Origin: an uncultured Gemmatimonadota bacterium
Lineage (GTDB): Bacteria > Gemmatimonadota > Gemmatimonadetes > Gemmatimonadales > Gemmatimonadaceae
Length of the DNA stretch: 44,140 bases
Reading direction: 5' to 3'
NCBI GenBank assembly: GCA_946480295.1
Contig: CAMLIT010000021.1
Location: 1 to 44,140, forward strand
Shown: piece by piece, positions 1-7,707 of the stretch
Position numbering within the stretch: the stretch's first letter is position 1
Layout of the letters: each line of letters starts with the position of its first letter
Program-made: the position numbers and the translations under genes
The notes under the pieces: model-generated
Database searches by the model: none
What the model saw: only the letters and a program-made list of their open reading frames with translations
What the model was told of the DNA's origin: nothing

Positions 1-3000
1 GCCGCGCCGGCGCCGACCACCGCGCCCTCGCCGGGCCGCGCGTTCCAGGCCGCGCCGCCGGCCGCGCCGCGACCGCCGCCGCGCCGGAAGAACGCGCTCA
101 TGTCGCCGCTCGTCAGGATCTGGCGCAGCCGCTGCGCGGCGGGCCGGGCGAGCGTGCCCGCCTTCTCCAGCGAGTCGAGCACGAACGCCGTCCGCGCCGC
201 CTGCGCGATGCTGTCGCGACGCGCCGAGGGCGAGAGCGGCTCCGAGGGCGCCGCCTTGCCCCGGAAGTCCCACGTGACGTGGTGCAGCCCCACCGTCGCC
301 GGCCCGGTGAGCGTGCGCACCGTGTCGCCCTTCACGTCGGTGATGACGATCTGCGCCTGCGGCGCACGCGCGCGGCCGCCGCGGCCGATCGCCGCGCCGT
401 TGCCGGCGCCGTTGCCCGACGCCTGTTCGGTCGCGTTGCCGGCCAGCGCCACCGCGCCGGTGGTGCCGACGTGATACGCGATGTCGGCGCCGTACATCGG
501 GCTCGGCGCCTCGAAGTTCCCCTGGCCCGAGCCGTTCGCCGACGCGCCCATCGCCGGACCCTGGCCGTACTCGAACTGCGTCGGCGCCTCGAAGACGTGC
601 ACGTTCTGCGCGAGCACCGACGCGTTCTTCGAGCCCGCCAGCTGCTCGAGCGGCGCGACGTTCACGATCCAGAAGCCGCGCCCGTGCGTCGCCGCGATGA
701 GGTCGCGGTCGCGCGGGTGGATCTTGAGGTCGAACACCGGCACCGTGGGCAGCCCCGTGGCGAAGCGCTGCCAGCTCTGCCCGCGATCGAGCGAGACGTA
801 CGCCGAGCGCGACGTGCCGACGAAGAGCAGGTCGCGGTTGTACGGATCCTCGCGCACGACGTGCACGTAGTCCGCGGGGCTGGTCTTCGGCAGGTCGCCG
901 GCGATCGAGCGGAAGCTCTTCCCGCCGTCGGTGGTCACGTACAGGTACGGCGTGAAGTCGTTCCAGCGGTGGTTGTCGAACGAGATGTAGAACGTCGTGG
1001 AGTCGAAGTGCGACGGCTCGATGCGGCTCACGTAGATGTCGCCGCTCGGCAGCCCCGGGAAGCGGCTGGCTGGGATCTGCTCCCAGGTCGCGCCGTCGTT
1101 CCGCGTCGTCCACACGTTGCCGTCATCCGTGCCGGCGAAGAGCCAGCCGGGCCGCACGTACGACTCGGCGAGCGAGACCACCGTGCCGTACGTCTCGGCG
1201 CCCGTCGCGTCGTTCGTGATGCCGCCCGTCTTGTTCATGCTCGTGTCGATCCGCGCGTAGTTGCGCTTCGACAGGTCGGGCGAGATCGGGTACAGGTCGT
1301 CGCCGAGGTTGGTGGACTTCAGCACGCGGTTCCCGGCCATGTAGAAGACGTCCGGGTTGTGCGCGGAGAGGAAGAACGGCGTCTCCCAGTTGAAGCGCAG
1401 GTCGTACTCGGCCGAGTCCTTCTTCTGCTCGGCGCGGAACTGCGCGATCCGGCGCTCCTGCTCCTTCGTGACCGGCTTCGCCGTGTCGCCGCGCTCGACG
1501 AGGATGGAGTCCTCGAACTGCTGGTAGGTCGGCCGCCAGCTCGGCTTGACGAGCATCTTGCGCTCGCCCGTCTTCACGTTCAGGCGCGAGACGTTGCCGC
1601 CCTGCGACTCGCCGAAGACGATATCGGGGTTGGTCGGGTGCTGCGCCGTGTAGAAGCCGTCGCCGCCGGAGATCGTAAACCAGTAGGCGTTGGTCACCGG
1701 CTCGTTCTTGCGCCGGCTCGGACCACACCACGCGCCGTTGTCCTGCGCGCCGCCGCAGATGTTGTACGGGACCTGGAAGTCGTAGCTCACGTCGTAGAAC
1801 TGCGCGATCGGCAGGTTGGCGAAGAACTCGTAGTTGCCACCGCCGTCCCAGGTGACCGAGACGCCGCCGTCGTCGCCGACGACGAAGTGGTCCGGATCGC
1901 CCGGATCGATCCACATCGCGTGATGGTCGACGTGGATGCCCTGCGTCGCCGTGCGCGCCGTCTTGCCGCCGTCGTTCGACACGAGCACCGGCGTGGAGGA
2001 GAACCAGACGTGGTTCGAGTCGCGCGGGTCGACGCGCACCTGCGAGTAGTAGAACGGCCGCGTGTCGGCGTCGTTCATCTTCTCCCAGGTCTTTCCGCCG
2101 TCGAGGGTGCGATAGAGGCCGTTCTTCAGCTTCTGCTTCGCCTCACCCTTCTTCGGGTGCGGGTTGGGGAGCGAGTCCGCCTCGACCATCGCGTAGACGA
2201 TGTTCGGGTCGCGCGGGAAGATGGAGAGGCTGATGCGCCCCTTCTGCGTCTCCGGGAAGCCGCCGCCCCTGATCTCCGTCCAGGTGGCGCCGGCGTCGGT
2301 GCTCTTCCAGAGGCCGGATCCCGGGCCGCCCGAGCGGAGGAAGTAGGGGCCGCGCACGCGCTCCCAGCTCGACGCCCAGACCACGTTCGGGTTCTTCGGG
2401 TCGATGGCGACGTCGACGAAGCCGGCCTTGTCGCTCACGAACTTCACGAGCTTCCACGTCTGGCCGCCGTCGGTGGTCTTGTACAGGCCACGCTCCGGGT
2501 TCGCCTTCCAGGCGGCGCCGAGCGCGGCGACGTAGACCACGTTCGGGTTCGTCGGATCGACGGCGATGCGGCCGATGTGCTGGGTCTTCTCGAGCCCCGT
2601 CAGCTTCCAGGTGAGCCCACCGTCGGTCGACTTGTAGACGCCGGCGCCCGGCTCGATGGTGTTGCGCGAGTTCTGCTCGCCGGTGCCCGCCCACACCTGC
2701 ATGGTGTCGGTCGGGGCGATGGCCAGCGCCCCCATGGCGACCACGGGCTCGTTCTCGAACACCGGGCGGAAGGTCACGCCGCCGTTGGTGGTCTTCCAGA
2801 TGCCGCCGCCGGCGGAGGCGACGAAGAAGGTCTTCGACGGGAAGGGGATGCCCGCGATGTCGGCCACACGGCCTTCGAAGTTCGCCGGACCGACGGTGCG
2901 CCAGCGGAAGCCGGCCAGCGTCGCGGAATCCAGCTTCTGTGCCGCGGCCGGAGTCGCGGCCACGAGTCCCGCGAGACCGGCCAGGAGGGAGAGCCGGGAA

Positions 3001-3008
3001 GGGTGCAT
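1..3008 (-). CDS. Secreted sortilin/VPS10-type BNR beta-propeller protein (3' end cut by window)
   Basis: About 1002 codons are visible from the ATG at 3008; the frame stays open to the window edge, so only the C-terminus is missing. Residues 1-24 form a Sec signal peptide ending ATPAAAQ. The body carries repeated BNR/Asp-box motifs such as KTTDGGQTWK, KSTDGGLTWK, RTLDGGKTWE and TTRNDGATWE, each followed by a DP(K/T/R)(N/D)PN-type strand, as in sortilin/VPS10 and exo-xyloglucanase-like propellers. Near the visible end is a Gly/Arg-rich stretch. Members of this family are about 1000-1100 residues and are exported; many are annotated as glycosyl hydrolase, but no catalytic residues can be assigned here. 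It is divergent from the PQQ dehydrogenase gene across a 172-bp gap. Fold and export are well supported; enzyme activity is unknown. Confidence 0.88.
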   Translation of the reverse strand, partial: MHPSRLSLLAGLAGLVAATPAAAQKLDSATLAGFRWRTVGPANFEGRVADIAGIPFPSKTFFVASAGGGIWKTTNGGVTFRPVFENEPVVAMGALAIAPTDTMQVWAGTGEQNSRNTIEPGAGVYKSTDGGLTWKLTGLEKTQHIGRIAVDPTNPNVVYVAALGAAWKANPERGLYKTTDGGQTWKLVKFVSDKAGFVDVAIDPKNPNVVWASSWERVRGPYFLRSGGPGSGLWKSTDAGATWTEIRGGGFPETQKGRISLSIFPRDPNIVYAMVEADSLPNPHPKKGEAKQKLKNGLYRTLDGGKTWEKMNDADTRPFYYSQVRVDPRDSNHVWFSSTPVLVSNDGGKTARTATQGIHVDHHAMWIDPGDPDHFVVGDDGGVSVTWDGGGNYEFFANLPIAQFYDVSYDFQVPYNICGGAQDNGAWCGPSRRKNEPVTNAYWFTISGGDGFYTAQHPTNPDIVFGESQGGNVSRLNVKTGERKMLVKPSWRPTYQQFEDSILVERGDTAKPVTKEQERRIAQFRAEQKKDSAEYDLRFNWETPFFLSAHNPDVFYMAGNRVLKSTNLGDDLYPISPDLSKRNYARIDTSMNKTGGITNDATGAETYGTVVSLAESYVRPGWLFAGTDDGNVWTTRNDGATWEQIPASRFPGLPSGDIYVSRIEPSHFDSTTFYISFDNHRWNDFTPYLYVTTDGGKSFRSIAGDLPKTSPADYVHVVREDPYNRDLLFVGTSRSAYVSLDRGQSWQRFATGLPTVPVFDLKIHPRDRDLIAATHGRGFWIVNVAPLEQLAGSKNASVLAQNVHVFEAPTQFEYGQGPAMGASANGSGQGNFEAPSPMYGADIAYHVGTTGAVALAGNATEQASGNGAGNGAAIGRGGRARAPQAQIVITDVKGDTVRTLTGPATVGLHHVTWDFRGKAAPSEPLSPSARRDSIAQAARTAFVLDSLEKAGTLARPAAQRLRQILTSGDMSAFFRRGGGRGAAGGAAWNARPGEGAVVGAGA

Positions 3009-3180
3009 GAGGGGTGTCCTGAGGGGGGAGACGGATGGAGTCGGACAATACTGCTACGAGGTGCCCGGGGCGAGTGTTGGCTGTGCCGGCGCCTCGCGAG
3101 CGCGGGAGGGGGCGAGGGAGCGCGGTACACCGGGCACAACTCTTGAGGTCGTCGCTGCACCACCGCACCGGAGATCGCCC

Positions 3181-5022
3181 GTGACAATCGGCCGCAGGGT
3201 GCACCGCAGCGCCGCGATGATGCTGGCGCTGCTCGCCGCGTGCAGCTCCTCCCGCGACCGCGCGAGCGGAACCTCGGCGGCGAGCGGCGCGCCCGTCGTC
3301 GCCAATGCCCGCATCGGCGCGCCGGTGCCGCCGGGCGGCGACGACGGCTGGCCGATGCCCGCGCACGACTACGCGAGCAGCCGGTACAGCCCCCTCGCGC
3401 AGATCACGTCGGCCAACGTCGCGAACCTCAAAGTCGCCTGGACCTTCTCCACCGGGGTGCTGCGCGGCCACGAGGGGCAGCCGCTCGTCGTGGACAACAC
3501 CATGTACATGGTGACGCCCTACCCGAACGTCGCCTACGCCATGGACCTCGGCCAGGCGGGGGCGCCGCTCCGGTGGAAGTACCGGCCGGACAACGCGCAG
3601 GCGGCGGTCGGCGTCGCCTGCTGCGACGTCGTGAACCGCGGCGCCGCCTTAGCCGACGGGAAGCTCGTCTACAACCTCCTCGACGGCCACACCGTGGCCG
3701 TGGACGCCGCCACGGGGAAGGAGCTGTGGCGCACGAAGATGGGCGACCTCGATCGCGGCGAGACGATCACCATGGCGCCGATCATCGTGAAGAACAAGGT
3801 GATCGTCGGGTCGAGCGGCGGCGAGATGGGGGTGCGCGGGTGGATCGCCGCGCTCGACCTGAACACCGGGAGGGAGCTCTGGCGCGCCTACAGCGCCGGT
3901 CCCGACTCCGAGGTGAAGGTCGGTCCGCGCTTCAAGCCCTTCTACGCCTCCGACCGCGGCAAGGACCTCGGCCTCACCACCTGGCCGACGAACGCCTACA
4001 AGATCGGCGGCGGCGCGGTGTGGGGCTGGGTGTCGTACGACCCGGAGCTGAACCTGATCTACTACGGCACGAGCAACCCGGGGCCGTGGAACCAGGCCAA
4101 GCGGCCGGGCGACAACAAGTGGACCTGCTCCATCCTCGCGCGCGATCCCGACACCGGTGAGCTGGTGTGGGCGTTCCAGGTGACGCCGCACGACTACTGG
4201 GACTACGACGCGGTGAACGAGGACATCCTCGCCGACCTGCCGATCCACGGGCGCGTGCGGAAGGTGCTCGTGCACTTCGACCGCAACGCCTTCGCCTACA
4301 CCATCGACCGCGCGACCGGCGAGGTGCTCGTCGCGCAGCCCTTCGCCCCGATGAACTGGGCGACGGGGATCGACCTCGCGACGGGGCGGCCGAAGATGAA
4401 CCCGGCGAAGCTCACGTCCGTCGGAAAGAACGTGACGGACATCTGCCCGTCGCTCGAGGGGGGGAAGAACGAGCAGCCGGCGGCGTTCTCGCCGGCGACG
4501 GGGCTCTTCTACGTGCCGACCAACAACCTCTGCATGGACTTCGAGGGGCGGGAGGTCACGTACATCGCCGGCACGCCGTACATCGGGGCGAACGCGCCGG
4601 AGAAGGGAGGGCCCGGCGGCTACAAGGGGGAGTTCATCGCCTGGGACGCGACGACGGGACGGAAGGTGTGGGGGGTGAAGGAGCCCTTCCCCGTCTGGGG
4701 CGGCGCGCTCGCGACGGCGGGGAACGTGGTCTTCTACGGCACCCTCGACGGCTGGTTCAAGGCGGTGGACGCGCACACCGGCGCGGTGCTGTGGAAGTTC
4801 CACACCGGATCGGGGATCGTGGGCAACCCGATCACCTACCGCGGCCCCGACGGGAAGCAGTACGTGGCGGTCTACACCGGGATCGGCGGGGACATGGGGC
4901 TGCTGATCGCCGGGGACGTGGCCGCGAACCTGCCGTACGACGTGCGCGAGCGCGGGACGACCCTCCCCGACCTGGCGAAGTACACGAGCTGGGGCGGGAT
5001 GCTGTTCGTGTTCTCCCTCTGA
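3181..5022 (+). CDS. PQQ-dependent methanol/ethanol-family alcohol dehydrogenase, lipoprotein
   Basis: A 613-residue quinoprotein that would oxidise an alcohol in the periplasm and pass electrons to a cytochrome c. The GTG at 3181 is chosen because GGAG (3170-3173) lies 7 nt upstream and it gives a lipoprotein signal with lipobox LLAAC; the frame is open further upstream. The eight-bladed propeller shows W-motifs such as TGRELWRAY and TGAVLWKFH. A vicinal Cys147-Cys148 disulphide, typical of this family, is present. By alignment with methanol dehydrogenases the metal ligands are Glu215, Asn299 and the catalytic Asp341. Asp343, two residues on (WDYDA), is the extra acid that marks lanthanide-dependent enzymes; calcium MxaF has Ala there. 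The next gene, 26 nt on, encodes a c-type cytochrome, the likely electron acceptor. The substrate is not known. Confidence 0.93.
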   Translation: MTIGRRVHRSAAMMLALLAACSSSRDRASGTSAASGAPVVANARIGAPVPPGGDDGWPMPAHDYASSRYSPLAQITSANVANLKVAWTFSTGVLRGHEGQPLVVDNTMYMVTPYPNVAYAMDLGQAGAPLRWKYRPDNAQAAVGVACCDVVNRGAALADGKLVYNLLDGHTVAVDAATGKELWRTKMGDLDRGETITMAPIIVKNKVIVGSSGGEMGVRGWIAALDLNTGRELWRAYSAGPDSEVKVGPRFKPFYASDRGKDLGLTTWPTNAYKIGGGAVWGWVSYDPELNLIYYGTSNPGPWNQAKRPGDNKWTCSILARDPDTGELVWAFQVTPHDYWDYDAVNEDILADLPIHGRVRKVLVHFDRNAFAYTIDRATGEVLVAQPFAPMNWATGIDLATGRPKMNPAKLTSVGKNVTDICPSLEGGKNEQPAAFSPATGLFYVPTNNLCMDFEGREVTYIAGTPYIGANAPEKGGPGGYKGEFIAWDATTGRKVWGVKEPFPVWGGALATAGNVVFYGTLDGWFKAVDAHTGAVLWKFHTGSGIVGNPITYRGPDGKQYVAVYTGIGGDMGLLIAGDVAANLPYDVRERGTTLPDLAKYTSWGGMLFVFSL

Positions 5023-5048
5023 CTCGTTTGGCAGCGGCGAGGTGGACG

Positions 5049-5612
5049 ATGATGGAACGGGTGCGGTACTTGTGGCTTGTCGTCGGGGCGTGCGCCCTCG
5101 TCGGCGCGGCGGGGTGCGGCGGCGAATCGCGGGCCGCGGAGCCGCCGGTGGACCACGCGAGGCAGGAGCCGGCCGCTCCCGCCCGGAGCGCGCAGGGTGC
5201 GCCCGCCATGCCAAACGTCACCTTCGTCGCCCACCCCGATCACATCCAGCCCGGGCTCTCGCTCCAGCGGCCGCTCGCCACGCTGCGCAATCCCTTCGCC
5301 GGCGACAGGCGGCGCATCGACGAGGGGGCGAAGCTCTTCGTCGCGTACAACTGCATGGATTGCCACGGCGCCGACGGCTCGGGCGCGATGGGGCCGAGCC
5401 TCGCCGATGGGCGCTTCCACTTCGGCGGCACCGACGGCGACGTCTTCCAGTCGATCTACGAGGGGCGCCCCGACGGGATGCCGGCGTGGGGCGGGCGGAT
5501 CAGCGACGACCAGATCTGGCGGCTCGTGGCGTACGTGCAGTCGCTCTCGGCCGGCAAGGACGTCGCGACCCAGAACTTCACCGGCCGCACGATCGAGAAG
5601 ATGGGCCACTGA
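5049..5612 (+). CDS. Mono-haem c-type cytochrome, lipoprotein
   Basis: 187 residues starting MMERVRYLW, with GAGG 6 nt before the ATG at 5049. A hydrophobic signal ends in a lipobox (GAAGC), followed by a low-complexity Pro/Ala linker of about 30 residues. The class I cytochrome c domain has one haem site, Cys102-x-x-Cys105-His106 (CMDCH), with Met144 in DGMPAWGG as the probable sixth ligand. The C-terminal helix WRLVAYVQSLSA is typical of cytochrome c555/cbb3-type domains. It is co-transcribed with the PQQ dehydrogenase and probably takes its electrons. The gene ends 25 nt from a convergent gene. Confidence 0.92.
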   Translation: MMERVRYLWLVVGACALVGAAGCGGESRAAEPPVDHARQEPAAPARSAQGAPAMPNVTFVAHPDHIQPGLSLQRPLATLRNPFAGDRRRIDEGAKLFVAYNCMDCHGADGSGAMGPSLADGRFHFGGTDGDVFQSIYEGRPDGMPAWGGRISDDQIWRLVAYVQSLSAGKDVATQNFTGRTIEKMGH

Positions 5613-5630
5613 GCCGGCGGCGGGGCCGGC
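5613..5630. terminator. Possible bidirectional hairpin between convergent genes
   Basis: Two GCCGGC hexamers, each self-complementary, at 5613-5618 and 5625-5630 can pair across a 6-nt loop. They lie in the 24-nt gap between the convergent cytochrome and DUF421 genes. There is no T-tract and the sequence is generally GC-rich, so this is weak. Confidence 0.3.
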
Positions 5631-5636
5631 GGCGCG

Positions 5637-6200
5637 TCAGCGCGCGGCGCCGCCCTCGCGCAGAAGCTGCTCCAGCCGGTCGATCCGCGCGAGCAGCTCC
5701 CGGTGGCGCTTCAACTCCTCCGTCGGCTCCTTCGCCACGAAGGTGAGCGCGCCCCCGACTTCCAGCCGGCAGGTCTGTACATGGGCGAGGCTCTCGAAGC
5801 CCTGCCGCCGTGCGGCGGCGGCGAGCTCCTCGCGCGTGATCAGCTCGCGCTTGAGGCGCTTGTCGAGGACGCGGCCGTCGCGAATGAGGACGTCGGGGTC
5901 GCCCTCGATGGCCCGCTCGAGCCCGGGGTGGGAGTAGAAGTAGCGGACGACGAGCCAGTTGACGACGAGGAGCACCACGGCGCCGACGATGCCGCCGAGG
6001 AGCGAGTTGTCGTCGCCGATGATCGCGTTCTGCACCGTGTTCGACAGCAGGAGCAGGACGACGAGGTCGAAGGGATTGAGCTGTCCGAGCTCGCGCTTGC
6101 CGGCGAGGCGCAGGCCGACGAGGAGGAAGCCATAGACGAAGAGCGTCCGCAGCACCTTCTCGGCGAGCGGGATGCCCGGATGCAGGAGGTCGTGCAGCAT
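5637..6200 (-). CDS. DUF421/YetF-family membrane protein
   Basis: 187 residues. Three hydrophobic segments lie at about 17-35, 44-62 and 67-88, followed by a soluble domain. The family signature is clear: GKRELGQLNPFDLVVLLLLSN at the second segment, then the soluble part containing DVLIRDGRVL and a REEL helix. The C-terminus (about 160-187) is a charged, probably coiled-coil helix, RIDRLEQLLREG. The function of DUF421 proteins is not established. It starts 10 nt after the stop of the small lysine-rich gene upstream, so the two are probably one operon. Confidence 0.9.
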   Translation of the reverse strand: MLHDLLHPGIPLAEKVLRTLFVYGFLLVGLRLAGKRELGQLNPFDLVVLLLLSNTVQNAIIGDDNSLLGGIVGAVVLLVVNWLVVRYFYSHPGLERAIEGDPDVLIRDGRVLDKRLKRELITREELAAAARRQGFESLAHVQTCRLEVGGALTFVAKEPTEELKRHRELLARIDRLEQLLREGGAAR

Positions 6201-6210
6201 CGGGTGGGGG

Positions 6211-6453
6211 TCAGAACTCCCGGCGCTTCATCTCCTTGAAGAACTCCTGGTTCTCGAGGTCGTCTTCGCGCTCGGGGCCGCGGGTGGCGTCGAGAGTGGG
6301 ATCGTAGGAGTTGCGCGGCTTCTTCTTCTTCTTCGCGGCCTGGGCCGTGGTCCGGCGGATCAGTGCCTGGATCTCTTTGTCGGTCATGAACGGGTCCTCG
6401 GGGGGACGGGCGGGTGCCCGCGGCGGCGCGGGAGCGGTGGCCGGCTCGGCCAT
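6211..6453 (-). CDS. Small lysine-rich hypothetical protein
   Basis: 80 residues, no family recognised. The start at 6453 has GGAG 8 nt upstream on the minus strand. It has a Pro/Ala-rich first 20 residues, an acidic helix (TDKEIQALIRR), a run of five lysines (AKKKKKPR), and an acidic-to-basic tail ending NQEFFKEMKRREF. There is no signal or membrane segment. An internal ATG (residue 23) is an alternative start. Close spacing to the DUF421 gene suggests co-transcription. Upstream, 6454-6527 contains an AT-richer patch (6507-6515) that might be a -10 element. Confidence 0.6.
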   Translation of the reverse strand: MAEPATAPAPPRAPARPPEDPFMTDKEIQALIRRTTAQAAKKKKKPRNSYDPTLDATRGPEREDDLENQEFFKEMKRREF

Positions 6454-6527
6454 CCGTCGAGCTCCATGCAGAAAGACTGAAGGCGGTGTCGATCGGTCAC
6501 CAGGCTTAATGATAGCGCGGGGACGCG

Positions 6528-6788
6528 TCAGCGCCGGTCCGGCCGGCCCGGCCCGCGGCCGCCCCGGGACATCCGCTCGCCGAGGAGGCCGAAGACGATG
6601 CCGAGGGGGATGTTGAGGGCCGCCATGAGGAGGGCGAGGGCGACGCCGGTCGCGGTCCAGTGGGGGAGGCGGACCAGGTTGATGATCGCGGCGATGAGCG
6701 CGGCGATGCAGCCGAGGGCGAAGCCGAAGCGGCCGGCGACGGCCTTGCGCGCCTCGATCTCCTGCCGGTCGTTGGGATCGTCAGCCAT
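6528..6788 (-). CDS. Small two-helix membrane protein, unknown function
   Basis: 86 residues from the ATG at 6788 (MADDPNDRQEIEARK). A longer version from 6833 would add 15 unlikely Pro/His/Arg-rich residues. Two hydrophobic helices at about 20-40 and 46-70 are separated by a short RLPHW loop, and an Arg/Gly-rich tail (GRGPGRPDRR) would lie in the cytoplasm. No family is recognised and no clear ribosome site is seen for either start. Confidence 0.6.
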   Translation of the reverse strand: MADDPNDRQEIEARKAVAGRFGFALGCIAALIAAIINLVRLPHWTATGVALALLMAALNIPLGIVFGLLGERMSRGGRGPGRPDRR

Positions 6789-6865
6789 GACGTGGGGACG
6801 GGGTGGTGGGTGGCGGGGGAGCCACCAGGTCATGCGCTAACGAACGGCGGGGGACCCGCCCGGGG

Positions 6866-7195
6866 TCAAGCGGGGCCCTCGCGGGCGACGCGGAGCGCGT
6901 GGGTCATGCGGACGGCGTCCTCGGCGAGGCGGCGGAGCTCGGCCTCGGGGAGGGCGGTCCAGTTCGGGGGGATGGGGGCGAGGCGGCGCCGCTCGGTGGT
7001 GGAGGCGAAGACGAGCCAGCCCTGGCGGAGCTCGTTAGGCACGACGAGGCGGCGCTCGGCGCGCTGGCGGCGGTCGGTGGTGCAGCGGGGCGTGCAGCGG
7101 CGGTCGGCGCCGGAGCGGCGCTCGTAGGCGTCGGGGCGCACCGCCCAGACCTCCCAGACGCGCCCGCGGTTGTCGAGAAACGACCGATGGGTCAT
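6866..7195 (-). CDS. Hypothetical protein with GxWEVW and PPNWxxLPEAEL motifs
   Basis: 109 residues, cytoplasmic. It begins with a beta-hairpin-like RGRVWEVWAV, has a very Arg/Cys-rich middle (about 25-50), then a strand GWLVFAST, RRRLAPIPPNW and a closing helix LPEAELRRLAEDAVR. The second half has the same layout as the small gene at 30928-31212 (strand LIFFF, FPADW, MPDDELLRL), so the two look like paralogues. A run of nine G lies directly upstream of the start on this strand and may act as ribosome site; it could also slip. Function unknown. Confidence 0.65.
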   Translation of the reverse strand: MTHRSFLDNRGRVWEVWAVRPDAYERRSGADRRCTPRCTTDRRQRAERRLVVPNELRQGWLVFASTTERRRLAPIPPNWTALPEAELRRLAEDAVRMTHALRVAREGPA

Positions 7196-7707
7196 GCCCC
7201 CCCCCGTCGCTGCCCGCGCGCCGGCGGCGCGTCCCCGGGGCAGCCCCCGGGAGCGAGAGGGGAAGAAGCGGGCCAGCGGCGCGGGCGGGCGGGGGGAACC
7301 CCGGGCGCGGATGTCGGGGGCGGGCCGGGGGGCGGCGTGGGGGGAACCTGCATAACGAGTGGATGGGCGCGGAAGTTGTGACGCGCGCGGCGATGGCGGG
7401 GATTAGACAGGGACGAGCGGGCGTGTCGCGCGGGCGCGGTGCCTAACGACAGCCCGTTGCGTGTGGGAGCCTAACGATTCACGGGCCGATGCGCCCCCAT
7501 GCAAACTCGCTCTTGCGCGAGTGAGCGGGCGGATACTGTATGCACGCGGCGTCGACCACCTCACTGCCACGCCGGCCACGACACGCCGGCGGGATCGGCC
7601 GCCACCCATCCCGCGCCGTGCGCCGCGCCGCTCCCCCCGGGCACCGCCCGACTCCCACGCCGCTCCCACACCCCAACAGGCGTCTCACCGCCATTCGTGG
7701 AGGGGTC
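7196..7707. other. 512-bp divergent spacer with G-runs and the susC promoter region
   Basis: No convincing gene. From 7291 to 7344 the plus strand has five G-runs (7291-7296, 7316-7320, 7322-7324, 7327-7332, 7339-7344); 7316-7344 fits a four-run G-quadruplex pattern. GCCTAACGA occurs twice in direct orientation (7441-7449 and 7469-7477). The right half holds the susC promoter candidate listed separately. Confidence 0.6.
7505..7539 (+). promoter_or_regulatory. Candidate susC promoter with overlapping dyad
   Basis: TTGCGC (7513-7518) and TACTGT (7534-7539) are separated by 15 bp, shorter than ideal. A perfect inverted repeat ACTCGC-N6-GCGAGT (7505-7510/7517-7522) covers the -35 hexamer and could be an operator. 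This is one of the few AT-containing patches in the spacer. Confidence 0.35.

Noticed and set aside
279..3146. A 955-residue plus-strand open frame antisense to the sortilin-type gene
   Set aside because: Composition is Arg/Val/His-rich with no domains. It mirrors the minus-strand gene, which has a signal peptide and BNR motifs; long antisense frames are expected at about 70% GC.
7441..7477. Integron attC site suggested by GCCTAAC
   Set aside because: The two copies are direct repeats, not the inverted core-site pair of attC, and no integrase or cassette array is present.
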